Positions 39,939 to 49,278 of a DNA stretch of 64,000 bases are shown here, piece by piece (position 1 is the stretch's first letter; the number at the start of each line of letters is the position of its first letter). The DNA comes from Methanobrevibacter arboriphilus. GTDB taxonomy: Archaea; Methanobacteriota; Methanobacteria; Methanobacteriales; Methanobacteriaceae. A model generated the notes under the pieces. That model searched no databases and had not been told where the DNA came from. It saw only the letters and a program-made list of their open reading frames with translations. The DNA lies in the NCBI RefSeq assembly GCF_019669925.1, contig NZ_AP019779.1, forward strand, positions 1,627,001 through 1,691,000. Reading direction: 5' to 3'. The position numbers were made by a program, and so were the translations under genes.

Positions 39939-41675
39939 TTACCATCCTATTATTCTTGCATATTTGATAGCTAACTTTTTATTAAGATTAGATGAAAAAC
40001 TAAGCAAGAATTGTTTATTATACCAGCTATAATAAGTTTTATATTTGTGTATTTTTATATAACCTGCAAGTTTACTTATTCCTCCTTTTTTATACTGGAA
40101 ATAGTAGTTAAGTTTAATATCATTATTCCCATCATAATAAGCTTTAATTCTAAGCTTATTTTTAAGATAAATTGAAGGGATAAATCCATTTATTTTTATT
40201 TTTTCATTTGCTGTTTTAAATAATTTATATTTTTCAGCACTATACAAGGAAGTTTCATAATGAGAAAATTCCTTAAATATTTTTCCATTTAATTTTTGAT
40301 AAACATTATAAATTTTATATTTACCATAAGTATGACCAAAACGTTTAAATTTTTTAATTAATTTACCAGTCATACTTTGTTTAATTATTTCATTACCTGT
40401 AAGTGTATAAGATGTGTTAATTTCTGATTTAGAAAAAACTGAATCTCCATTATAATATAATTTAACATTATAAGTTTTAAAACCATTAATAGGTATTAAT
40501 ACATGTCCATTTTCGCCAAAATAAGTTTTACCATTTACTAATGCTTTTAATTCATTATAAACTTTTTTCCCACTATCATAAACAGCGTATTCTATAAAAT
40601 AATATTTACTATTTAAATAATTACCCATTACTTTAATATTTAATGGTCTTTTATTATCCACAGTTAAATTACCATATATATTATACCCTCCAAAATCTTC
40701 AAGAGTTATAATTCCTTTATAAATCCATCCTTTGAGAATAACAGTATTAACTCCTTTTTTAATGTCAATTTGACCATAATCCCCTAAATAATTATTGTAA
40801 TAATCTAAATATCTTGCAGTTTCATACCATTCTGTATTGGTAATTTCATTATATAATTTTCCATTCTTTAATTTGTTTAAATATAAATGGTAAGCTCCAC
40901 TTAAAGTGTTGTTATATTGGTCTAATAATTGAATATTTATTTGAGTTTTATGATTTGCTAAATATTTAAGATTACTTATAATCGCTTTTATCTTTATAGA
41001 TGGAATTTTAATTAAAGAAGAATTTTTTAAATAATTCTTATTGTCATCAACTAACCCATAATACATTATAAATTGGTCATTAGAAAATTTAGACAGATTA
41101 AAAATAACTATCCCTTCATTATTACTTATTCCTTTGAGATATGCCCCGGAATAATAATTAGGGAAATCAGAAGTTGATATAATAATTTCCCTATTAGATA
41201 AAGGATTATTAGTTTGTTCTGCCTTAATAGTAATGTTATATGCATTATAATCTAAAATAGTAATTTTTGAGGTAGTGATATCTATTGGAGAACTATTTGT
41301 ATCACGAATTTGTAGGTATGTTGATAAATATGCGTCAGTATGTGTCAAATTATAATTAGATATGAATAATTGATGAAAACCATAACCTAATTGACTCATG
41401 TTGAATTTTATTTCTCCATTATTATCTGTTTTACCAGAATATAAGTAATCATTATAATAACTTCCATTTTGATAAGCAGTTACACTTATACTTCCATTTG
41501 TCACAGGAGTATTATTATGTGTTAATTTAATTGTGATAATATCTTCTTGACCATAAACAAGACTTTTTTTATCAACTGTAATATTGTTAAGATATGCTGC
41601 ATTAATTGTGTTTATACTTAACATTAAAAATACAAAAAAAATCCCTATCATTATTATTTTATTTTTTTTATTCAC
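39939..41675 (-). CDS. Large secreted adhesin-like protein with Ig-like domains inserted in the tail operon
   Basis: 578 residues. A signal peptide (MNKKNKIIMIGIFFVFLMLSINTINA) is followed by repeated beta-sandwich stretches (NITVDKKSLVYGQEDIITIKL and similar), typical of methanogen adhesin-like proteins, and a C-terminal basic tyrosine-rich part. No membrane anchor is visible at the C terminus. The strand is opposite to the structural genes and it breaks chaperone and tape measure genes apart, so it is an inserted host-expressed cargo gene. Possible lysogenic conversion of the cell surface. Confidence 0.75.
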   Translation of the reverse strand: MNKKNKIIMIGIFFVFLMLSINTINAAYLNNITVDKKSLVYGQEDIITIKLTHNNTPVTNGSISVTAYQNGSYYNDYLYSGKTDNNGEIKFNMSQLGYGFHQLFISNYNLTHTDAYLSTYLQIRDTNSSPIDITTSKITILDYNAYNITIKAEQTNNPLSNREIIISTSDFPNYYSGAYLKGISNNEGIVIFNLSKFSNDQFIMYYGLVDDNKNYLKNSSLIKIPSIKIKAIISNLKYLANHKTQINIQLLDQYNNTLSGAYHLYLNKLKNGKLYNEITNTEWYETARYLDYYNNYLGDYGQIDIKKGVNTVILKGWIYKGIITLEDFGGYNIYGNLTVDNKRPLNIKVMGNYLNSKYYFIEYAVYDSGKKVYNELKALVNGKTYFGENGHVLIPINGFKTYNVKLYYNGDSVFSKSEINTSYTLTGNEIIKQSMTGKLIKKFKRFGHTYGKYKIYNVYQKLNGKIFKEFSHYETSLYSAEKYKLFKTANEKIKINGFIPSIYLKNKLRIKAYYDGNNDIKLNYYFQYKKGGISKLAGYIKIHKYKTYYSWYNKQFLLSFSSNLNKKLAIKYARIIGW

Positions 41676-41757
41676 ATTTACACCTTTTTTATTATTTTTA
41701 TCTTATTTTATTATTAAAACTTTCTATTAAAAACACTACAAAGGAGCGACAGCTATC

Positions 41758-44163
41758 ATGGCAGACGAGGAAATAACAATACGAATAAGCACTGAAGTCG
41801 ATGATGAAAGTCTACAATCACTAAGAGCACAAATAGAAGAAATGAATGGAGCATCAATCAAACCAGAAATAGAAATTGACGAAGCAGCAGAAAAACTACA
41901 AGAATTACAAGCATTAGAAGACGAAATTCAAGACAGGATAATTAATCTTGACATGAATACAGACGGAGCAGACGAAAAAGTATCTGAATTGAACAATTTA
42001 TTATTAGATGTTCAAAATGAACAATTTTTCATCGATGTTGATACTGGCGATGCTGCTGAAGAAATAGAAAGAATAAAAACAAGTTTAGACGAATTAGATG
42101 GGAGCGGAGCACAACAAACCGCTGAAGATGTTGAAGGGATAGGAGATGCTGCAGCAAATTCCAGCGCAGAATTAGATGACCTAACAACAGTATTAGGAGG
42201 AATAACAGCTATCGCTAGTGGTGCAACACTAGACTCATTTGCAACAAGTGCATCAGATGCTAAATTATCTACAATGGGATTATCACAAGCATTACAATTA
42301 AATGAAAGTAGTGCTACAATGGATGCTGTGAATGCTAAAGTAGGGGAATTTGCAAAAAGAACCACACTAGGAAAAGGTCAAATAAGAAGCATGTGGAGTC
42401 AATTTGGAGTAGGAGGAGTTAGAAGTCTTGACACATTATCAACACTAACTGAAGATGTTACAGCTTTCGCAACAATCACAGGTAAAGACATATCAACTGT
42501 AGGGCAAAGTTTAAGTAAAGCATTTATCAGTACAAGTCCAAACAGAGCTTTCCGTACCCTTGGAGTTAGTGTTCAAGATGTAGCTCAACAGGCGGGTATG
42601 ACTGAAGAATCTTTCCTTAAAATGTGGGAAGCCGCCACCCCTGAAGAAAGAGTAGGGTACTTTGATGAATATATAAAAAAAAATTATGACGTTCAAGAAG
42701 TTAATGATAAATTAGCTAATAGTTATGTTACATTAAAACAGAATTTCGATGACACTATGGGTAAAATGGCAACTGCTATGGGCAATATTATATTACCTTT
42801 GATTACTCCTCCTTTACAGCAAATATCTAGTGCTCTTGAATGGGTGGCTAATGGGATAAGCACTATTCCTGGACCATTTAAAACTTTATTAGGAATTTTC
42901 ATTGTAGGAGCTGGTGGTTTAGCTATACTTGCAGGAGGATTTACAGCATTATTAGGCGTGTTTGGTAAAGTAAATAATGCTTTTAGTAGTTTCAAAGGAG
43001 CTATGCATTTATGTGAAAATAATAAAACTAGTGCAGTTTGTTTTAATAGTTTAAGTGAGTCAATTAAGGCAAGAGTTAATAATATTAAACAGTCTTTTTT
43101 AAGAATGAAAAATAGTGCTAGTTCTATTTTTAGTAGTGTTATTAGTAAAGTTAATAGTTTTAAGACTGCTGTGACTGGTGCTTTATCTAGTGCAGGTAGT
43201 AAAATAGGTAGCTTTGCAACCACAGCAGGTAGTAAATTAAAAACATTAGGCACTGCTTTCCTTGATTCAGGTAGACAAGCATTAACCGCTGCAGGTAATT
43301 ATGTTAAATCTGGCATAATGGCAGCAGGAAGTGCTATAAAAACAGGCATATTAACTGCCGCTACATGGTTACAAACAGCTGCACAAACAGCACTTAATTT
43401 TGTAATGAGTATTAACCCAATATTCCTTATTATTATGGCAATAGCTGCACTTGTTGCTATACTTGCTTACTTATATTTTAATAATGAAACTGTTAGGAAT
43501 AGTATTAATGCTCTCGGTGCTGGTTTAATGTATGTAGGGCAATTAATTTATGGAACTCTTATAGCTGCATGGAATAATCTTGTAGCTAAACTCATTATTG
43601 TTAAGACTGCTATTATTGGTTTTGTATCTGCTGGTTTGGCTGCTTTAAGTAGTTTTCCTGGTCGAGTATGGACTATATTATTAGGGGTAATAGCAAGAGT
43701 AGGTAGTTGGGGAGCTAACCTCATAAGTAAGGGGCGTAGTACTGCTAGTAGTTTTGTAAATACTGTTGTTAAATTCTTCACTTCATTGCCTGGCAAGATT
43801 TATAATGCTATTAGTGGTGTTGCTGATAAAGTTAAAAGTGTTTTTGCTAATGCAGGTACTGCTGCTTGGACTGCGTTTGTAGCAGCATTAGATAGTGTTA
43901 GTGGCGGTTTAGCTAGTATAGCTATTAATGCTGTTACTGGCAGTGGAGGCAGTCCATGGGAGGTTACACATAATAATAATGGTGGTTACGCTGGTAGTCC
44001 TTTTGAAGAAACCTCACAAAATAATAATAATAACCAATCAGGGAGTAAGACTGGGAATACTTATGTTTTCAAAAGCTTGTATATGGATAAAGATTTCCCT
44101 AATCATGTTATAAATGTGATAGACCGTAGAGATGAATTAGAAAGGATGAGAACAGGAGTATAA
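41758..44163 (+). CDS. Tail tape measure protein
   Basis: 801 residues. N-terminal coiled coil (EITIRISTEVDDESLQSLRAQIEEM), a middle globular region, hydrophobic segments (TLLGIFIVGAGGLAILAGGFTALLGVFG near 377-405; NPIFLIIMAIAALVAILAYLYF near 551-573) and a Gly/Asn-rich end. Its length sets the tail length: at 0.15 nm per residue about 120 nm (inferred). 'aaggagcgac' ribosome site. Confidence 0.85.
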   Translation: MADEEITIRISTEVDDESLQSLRAQIEEMNGASIKPEIEIDEAAEKLQELQALEDEIQDRIINLDMNTDGADEKVSELNNLLLDVQNEQFFIDVDTGDAAEEIERIKTSLDELDGSGAQQTAEDVEGIGDAAANSSAELDDLTTVLGGITAIASGATLDSFATSASDAKLSTMGLSQALQLNESSATMDAVNAKVGEFAKRTTLGKGQIRSMWSQFGVGGVRSLDTLSTLTEDVTAFATITGKDISTVGQSLSKAFISTSPNRAFRTLGVSVQDVAQQAGMTEESFLKMWEAATPEERVGYFDEYIKKNYDVQEVNDKLANSYVTLKQNFDDTMGKMATAMGNIILPLITPPLQQISSALEWVANGISTIPGPFKTLLGIFIVGAGGLAILAGGFTALLGVFGKVNNAFSSFKGAMHLCENNKTSAVCFNSLSESIKARVNNIKQSFLRMKNSASSIFSSVISKVNSFKTAVTGALSSAGSKIGSFATTAGSKLKTLGTAFLDSGRQALTAAGNYVKSGIMAAGSAIKTGILTAATWLQTAAQTALNFVMSINPIFLIIMAIAALVAILAYLYFNNETVRNSINALGAGLMYVGQLIYGTLIAAWNNLVAKLIIVKTAIIGFVSAGLAALSSFPGRVWTILLGVIARVGSWGANLISKGRSTASSFVNTVVKFFTSLPGKIYNAISGVADKVKSVFANAGTAAWTAFVAALDSVSGGLASIAINAVTGSGGSPWEVTHNNNGGYAGSPFEETSQNNNNNQSGSKTGNTYVFKSLYMDKDFPNHVINVIDRRDELERMRTGV

Positions 44164-44167
44164 TATT

Positions 44168-44968
44168 ATGGTTCAAGTTATAATAAGAAACATTAACATC
44201 AACCAAGTTGGTAAAACATATCAAGCGATAGAACTCATCCAAAACACTGGAGTGGATAGGAATAACACTCAAAATTATATTAGTGGGGAATTAACGACTG
44301 GTAAAACTTATCATAAATTTATGAGGGATAGTAGTGAGGTTATAAAATTTTCAACTATACTTACTAAAAAACAATTGTACGGTGAGGTGGTTGATTATCA
44401 TAAGCTTTATTTAGAGCTTAAAAAGAATAGTAAAACTCAATCATTACCGGTTATTATTTTAAACGATGATATAGGATTAATTCCTACACGTGTTAATAAT
44501 ATGAAAGATTATGATGTTAAAAAGGTTAATGGATTAAGTTTCAATGGAGTTATAACAAGCCTAACATGGAAAGACAATGTTAATGGTGAGAGAGAGTATT
44601 CTTGGGAGATAGCAGAACAAGCAAACTTCACAACAACAATTAAAGATTTCCAAACTTTTAATTATAAAAAAGCAACCGTAAACAGTAATAAAAACAGTAA
44701 AACAAAGGCGATAGCAGTTATAAAATATTTGTATAAATGTGGAGTTTTTAAGGCAGATTGTAATAAAAGAGGCCGTAAATGTGTACGATGCCTACAAAGG
44801 CTCCTACAATCCGATGGTTACTATAAAAATTATATAGTAGATGGTCTTTGGTGTAAATACACTCAACAAGAATTTAAAAAATGGCAAAGAAAAAAAGCTA
44901 AAATCCGAGTAAGTGGAGTATGGGATAAAAATTGTAGAGCATACATTAAGAAAAGGTTTAAAATATGA
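44168..44968 (+). CDS. XkdP-like baseplate protein with peptidoglycan-binding-like domain
   Basis: 266 residues. Residues 1-165 fit a phage tail hub connecting protein. Residues 185-266 resemble a PG-binding-type three-helix domain: CVRCLQRLLQSDGYY, IVDGLWCKYTQQEFKKWQ, VSGVWDKNCRAYIKK. In this archaeon the target would be pseudomurein or another wall polymer. Overlaps the next gene by four bases. Confidence 0.65.
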   Translation: MVQVIIRNININQVGKTYQAIELIQNTGVDRNNTQNYISGELTTGKTYHKFMRDSSEVIKFSTILTKKQLYGEVVDYHKLYLELKKNSKTQSLPVIILNDDIGLIPTRVNNMKDYDVKKVNGLSFNGVITSLTWKDNVNGEREYSWEIAEQANFTTTIKDFQTFNYKKATVNSNKNSKTKAIAVIKYLYKCGVFKADCNKRGRKCVRCLQRLLQSDGYYKNYIVDGLWCKYTQQEFKKWQRKKAKIRVSGVWDKNCRAYIKKRFKI

Positions 44969-46020
44969 CTTCAAAGCTTTATACACGATACCAAGAACTC
45001 GACGAGGTTGATAAAAACAGTAATGAGTTCAAAGAAGTGCCAATATTCAATGATTGGAACATAAAACGTGACTGGAATAAAGCAGGAAGTCTAACATTCA
45101 AATCACCCACTTATCTAACCCCTGGAACACATGTAAAACTGGTAAGCACAGACCATAAAACTTTTGGAGGGCAAATAGTTAAGAAAACAGAAGACTCATC
45201 CGACTTTTATTCTTACGATTGCCTAGATTATAAAAAGTTTTTATTAACCAGTAAATCTTATTCTCCAGTAAATAAAACTAGTAGTCAAATATTAAAAGCA
45301 TTAGTCGATACTTTCACTACTAATAAACAAATTTTAGAATTTAAAATAAGTAAAACCAAGAATGTTTTCCCAAGCTTAGTATTTCAAGATAAACCATTAT
45401 TAGAAATTATAAGTAACCTATTAAGCCTTGAATACAAAAGAGGCACTCTTATTTATTTTGATGTTGATGAAAACGGAACTTTAACATGGAAACCATACCC
45501 ACAAGAAATTAAAGGATACAGTTTAAGTATAGCTAATAAATACACCAATAGTCTTGATTATTCAGAGATTGCAACATCTTACAGTTTATTAGACCCTAAC
45601 AACAGCACATTAAAAAGTTCTACTAATTGGGATTTATCAAATATTTGGGGAGTTATAAATTTAACAAAAACCCTAACGGCAAATAATACAACCACTAATG
45701 AAAGTAATAAATCAGATAAAGAAATAAGTAGAATAGTGCTTGATATTAACAAACAATTAAGAAACACTAGTTATAATAGCTGTGATTGTTTTTGCATGAG
45801 TGACCGTATATTTAATAAACTTAAAGCTCATCATGTTCCTTGTAAAATAATATCTTATTATTCCCCGTATGCTAGTAGTGGAACACACCGTACTGTCATG
45901 TATAAAAATAGTAAAGGGTGGAAAGATTTTAATTATAATGGATTTAGCACTATGTTGAAGCCAATGAGTGTACGGAAAAATCTTAAAGATCCTTTTGAAG
46001 GTAAAATTTATAATGGGTGA
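44965..46020 (+). CDS. XkdQ-like tail hub with transglutaminase-like C-terminal domain
   Basis: 351 residues. Residues 1-200 resemble the hub protein XkdQ (ESDELLI-like KSPTYLTPGTHVKLVSTDHKTFGGQIVKKTEDSSDFYSYDCLDYKK in parts). The C-terminal 110 hold a cysteine (SCDCFCMSD), a histidine (SGTHRTVMYKN) and an aspartate (WKDFNYNG), an order like the Cys-His-Asp triad of transglutaminase-fold peptidases. It may cut or bind cell-wall peptides during entry. Overlaps the next gene. Confidence 0.6.
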   Translation: MTSKLYTRYQELDEVDKNSNEFKEVPIFNDWNIKRDWNKAGSLTFKSPTYLTPGTHVKLVSTDHKTFGGQIVKKTEDSSDFYSYDCLDYKKFLLTSKSYSPVNKTSSQILKALVDTFTTNKQILEFKISKTKNVFPSLVFQDKPLLEIISNLLSLEYKRGTLIYFDVDENGTLTWKPYPQEIKGYSLSIANKYTNSLDYSEIATSYSLLDPNNSTLKSSTNWDLSNIWGVINLTKTLTANNTTTNESNKSDKEISRIVLDINKQLRNTSYNSCDCFCMSDRIFNKLKAHHVPCKIISYYSPYASSGTHRTVMYKNSKGWKDFNYNGFSTMLKPMSVRKNLKDPFEGKIYNG

Positions 46021-47048
46021 TTATTTTGACAAGTTATAAAGGAAGTACTGTTCAAGCGGGGGTTCGTTGGGAATATGATAAAAAAACAATAACTGTTAGA
46101 ATGGTTCCTGGTGGTTGGGATAGAGTAAAAAGAGGTTATAAATATATACTTTATAAAAAATCATGGGAAAATTATTGTCCTCACTGTAAAAAAGCAGGAA
46201 TATTATACCCTCATGGAGCAAAAGGCAGAAAAACAGCAACAGAAGGAGAAATAACTTGTAAACAATGTGATAATGATTTCGATGGAGTAACAGGTTATAA
46301 AAAAATTTATGGTTCAAAATTACACTTAAAAAAAGCAAGTAGTAATAGTTCAACTAATGCTAAAACCGAAACAACCCAACAGGATAAAAAAGAAGCACTT
46401 ACGGAACTTAAGAAAGATTATAAAGATAAAAGTAAACCTAAAAAAGATTTCAAACTAACCATACCTCCACTAAAAGGGATAAGTGAGGGTAAATATATTG
46501 AATTAAAACCACCCTTAGTTAAAAAAGCCAAAACATTCTTCATAGGGCAAATAGACACAAGCCCCATAGATATGACATTAACACTCTACGATAGATTGCC
46601 AGATGTTGGAACAGAATATTCTAATGGTGGAAGTACTAAGAGTGTTACGAGTAAAGGCGCAAATAGTACTATTGAAAAAAGGATAATGCTTAAAGGTAAG
46701 GAATTAGGAAGTATAACTGATATTTATAAATGGTTAAGAAAAGACGGGGGGAAAGGGGGTTTCCGTTATAAATATTATCTTAATCATGTAAAAGAAGAAA
46801 GTGTATACAATTTCGGACCAACCAGTGCTAAATATTGTTGGGAAAATAAAACCGCAAACTGTGTAGATTTTGCTTGGATATTTTATACAATGTGTCGTGG
46901 GGCAGGAATAAAAGTAAAGATTATTCAAGGAAAAGGATATTGGAAAAATGCAACTTATAGGCATTTTTGGAACGCATACAAAGGCAAAATTTATGATTGC
47001 AGTTCTTCAGCATGTCTAAAATATAAACAAACAAGAGTGGTGATATAA
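46017..47048 (+). CDS. Tail-associated pseudomurein-type cysteine peptidase with zinc-ribbon
   Basis: 343 residues. Residues 45-100 are a zinc-ribbon module (WENYCPHCKKAG...EITCKQCDNDFDG) also found in the early membrane protein at 16629. The C-terminal 100 carry NCVDFAWIFYTMCRGAG (Cys), RHFWNAYKGKIYDCSS (His, Asp), like archaeal-virus pseudomurein endoisopeptidases (Cys-His-Asp). It would open the wall locally for DNA entry. TTG at 46026 is a possible start; an ATG is absent near the beginning. Confidence 0.65.
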   Translation: MIILTSYKGSTVQAGVRWEYDKKTITVRMVPGGWDRVKRGYKYILYKKSWENYCPHCKKAGILYPHGAKGRKTATEGEITCKQCDNDFDGVTGYKKIYGSKLHLKKASSNSSTNAKTETTQQDKKEALTELKKDYKDKSKPKKDFKLTIPPLKGISEGKYIELKPPLVKKAKTFFIGQIDTSPIDMTLTLYDRLPDVGTEYSNGGSTKSVTSKGANSTIEKRIMLKGKELGSITDIYKWLRKDGGKGGFRYKYYLNHVKEESVYNFGPTSAKYCWENKTANCVDFAWIFYTMCRGAGIKVKIIQGKGYWKNATYRHFWNAYKGKIYDCSSSACLKYKQTRVVI

Positions 47049-47049
47049 A

Positions 47050-47400
47050 ATGGATTATGGTACAGATTTAAAGAGTGGTGGAAGTCTTGACAGTAGAGGG
47101 CAAATACCAATTGTGAGTGGTTTGGATAATCTCCGTCAAAGTATCCGTAATAGGCTCATGACATATAAGGGTACTTATTCATATATCAACGATTCGCTTG
47201 GTAGTGATTTAAGAGAATTCATAGGTGAAGACAATAACGAGATAACCCGAGCCTTAATTTGTTTAGAAATTGAAACAGTAACACTCGAAGACCCAAGGAT
47301 TAGTAAATGTCAAGCATATTACGAAAATGGGGAATATAAATTACAGGTAACTCCTTTAACTGATGATGAGGAAGATTTTATAATTGAGGGGATATTTTGA
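47050..47400 (+). CDS. XkdS-like baseplate wedge protein (DUF2634)
   Basis: 116 residues; LRQSIRNRLMTYKGTYSYINDSLGSDLRE and the following acidic strand match the DUF2634/gp25-like lysozyme-family wedge proteins. In the normal position before baseplate J. Overlaps the next gene by four bases. Confidence 0.75.
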   Translation: MDYGTDLKSGGSLDSRGQIPIVSGLDNLRQSIRNRLMTYKGTYSYINDSLGSDLREFIGEDNNEITRALICLEIETVTLEDPRISKCQAYYENGEYKLQVTPLTDDEEDFIIEGIF

Positions 47401-48491
47401 ACATAACAGAACAATCATTCACACAAGCAGATGGTGTTGAAAGAAAATTAACAGACATAGTACAAGAAATTATGGACCGTGTGAGTAACAGTTACCTTAG
47501 TGGTTTATCAACGGTTAATGACTGGTCAGAGAATGGTGAGAACTTTAAACAAGCTGTTAATCAAGGATTGATACAATATGACCTTGAGGTTTTAATAGAC
47601 CTTGTTAAACAAGCTAATTTTATTAAAAGTGCTGAGGGTGATGCACTTGATGATATTGGGGAAAGAAAAGGGGTGTACCGTGAAGAGGGGTCATTCGCAA
47701 CAGGAACCGTTAATTTAACATTAACCCCCATACCTACAAGCAATATAACAATCTACAATGGTACAGAGGTAAGTACAGAGGATAGTATAATATTCATATT
47801 AAAAGAAGACATAACCTTCAACACAGGAACAGGCACTATAACAGCTGATGTAATCTGTGATGAACACGGAGTAATAGGTAATGTTAAAGCAGGAACTATA
47901 AACACAATAATAACAGACTTACCATACAATTTAACCGTTACTAACCCATATGATTTCACAACAGGGGTGGATGAAGAAACCGATGATGATTACCGTGAAA
48001 GAATAAGAAACAGTTCATCTCCAGGTACTAGTTTATGGTTTGAAGAAACAGCTAAAACACTTGTAACTGATGCATTATACAATCTTACAGATTATCAACA
48101 TGGAACACTTGTTTATAAACCAACAAGTGGAGTAACAACTGAAGATTTAATACAATTATTCAGTAAAAAAGAGAATAGTATTGTTAATCATGAATTAACC
48201 ATAAGTGAGGCTGAGAGCTGTGCGGTTATTGATGAAACAATGAGCATAACCATTTATATGAGAGCTAATTTTAGTTTTGAAACAGCATTAGAACAAATAA
48301 TAATCAACATTAATAATTATATTGATAAATTACCATTAGGAGGGGTTTTTAACCCTGATTGTTTACGATTTTACTGTGAAACAGTCGAAGGAGTAGGATA
48401 TGCAAGTTTAACAGGATTCGAAACTGTTGATTTAACCAATACCGAATATGCCATTATAAATGGAGATTTACAAATAAACCAAGGAGATTGA
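47397..48491 (+). CDS. Baseplate J-like protein (XkdT-like)
   Basis: 364 residues with GDALDDIGERKGVYREEGSFATGTVN, the GxxxxPAGT-like beta domain (TPIPTSNITIYNGTEVSTEDSI), and TGVDEETDDDYRERIRN, a classical gpJ signature. It forms the baseplate wedge. Start TTG at 47397 after 'gaggggatatt'; overlaps its neighbours. Confidence 0.85.
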   Translation: MNITEQSFTQADGVERKLTDIVQEIMDRVSNSYLSGLSTVNDWSENGENFKQAVNQGLIQYDLEVLIDLVKQANFIKSAEGDALDDIGERKGVYREEGSFATGTVNLTLTPIPTSNITIYNGTEVSTEDSIIFILKEDITFNTGTGTITADVICDEHGVIGNVKAGTINTIITDLPYNLTVTNPYDFTTGVDEETDDDYRERIRNSSSPGTSLWFEETAKTLVTDALYNLTDYQHGTLVYKPTSGVTTEDLIQLFSKKENSIVNHELTISEAESCAVIDETMSITIYMRANFSFETALEQIIININNYIDKLPLGGVFNPDCLRFYCETVEGVGYASLTGFETVDLTNTEYAIINGDLQINQGD

Positions 48492-48496
48492 TTATA

Positions 48497-49060
48497 ATGG
48501 CTTATGATGGCTCATCATTTTTTGGGGACATTATTTGTGACAATTACCCTGAAGATTATAATATGATGAACCCACCTAATGATATGGGTTGGTTTTTTTA
48601 TAATCTTGAAGGAAAAAGTTTTGATTTTGTTGAAGAACTTCTTAGTCAATTATCATTAGATTTAAGTCCTGTAAGATGTTCAGATAGTTACCTTCATTTG
48701 TATGGTGAAGATTTGAAGTTGAAAAAAGACCCTACTTGGAGTTATAGTGAATATAGAGCGTTAATTTTGATAAGGTATTATAATATTATGACTCTTAGGG
48801 GATTAGAAACTGTTCTTAATAAATTGTATATTGATGTTCTTGATGACAGTACAGGATATATAACCTGTGATTACACAGTTGTAGGATTCAGAGTTAGTGA
48901 TGAAAACACACTTAATGAGCTAATTAGTGATGAAACCACAACAAATGACCTTTTAACAGACACAGTCGGAACAATAGTGCATATAAATGTACCTAATGGT
49001 GTTGAAACAGATATTATTGAATTTTTAAGGGATTATCTGCCTTATGAGGTAACATTATGA
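48497..49060 (+). CDS. XkdU-like baseplate protein (DUF2313 type)
   Basis: About 187 residues; LLSQLSLDLSPVRCSDSYLHLYGEDLKLKKDPTWSYSEYRALIL is typical of gpI-like tail-tip proteins following baseplate J. The ATG at 48497 follows 'aggagattg'. Overlaps the next gene. Confidence 0.65.
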   Translation: MAYDGSSFFGDIICDNYPEDYNMMNPPNDMGWFFYNLEGKSFDFVEELLSQLSLDLSPVRCSDSYLHLYGEDLKLKKDPTWSYSEYRALILIRYYNIMTLRGLETVLNKLYIDVLDDSTGYITCDYTVVGFRVSDENTLNELISDETTTNDLLTDTVGTIVHINVPNGVETDIIEFLRDYLPYEVTL

Positions 49061-49278
49061 TAGATTATGAAAGATTAAGACAAGGAATAGAAGACACAAC
49101 ACTAATACCCATAGATACGGAACGATTGTTGAGCAGTGCAACCGAAGAAGGAGAGTTTATTAAAACAAGTATCAAAGGAGTAGTAACGATGATTTTCAAT
49201 AAAGACTATGAATGTGTAGAATGTTATGGAGAAACAATAACAGAACAACCGCCAAATATGGAATGTGAGGAATTATAA
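49057..49278 (+). CDS. Small unknown tail-region protein, 73 aa
   Basis: Starts MIDYERLRQGIEDTTLIPIDTE and has three cysteines near the C terminus (ECVECYGE, MECEEL). Coupled to both neighbours. Not recognised. Confidence 0.55.
   Translation: MIDYERLRQGIEDTTLIPIDTERLLSSATEEGEFIKTSIKGVVTMIFNKDYECVECYGETITEQPPNMECEEL

Noticed and set aside
42723-43253. A minus-strand frame of 176 codons inside the tape measure gene
   Set aside because: Antisense to a well-supported structural gene, with no ribosome site or known domain.
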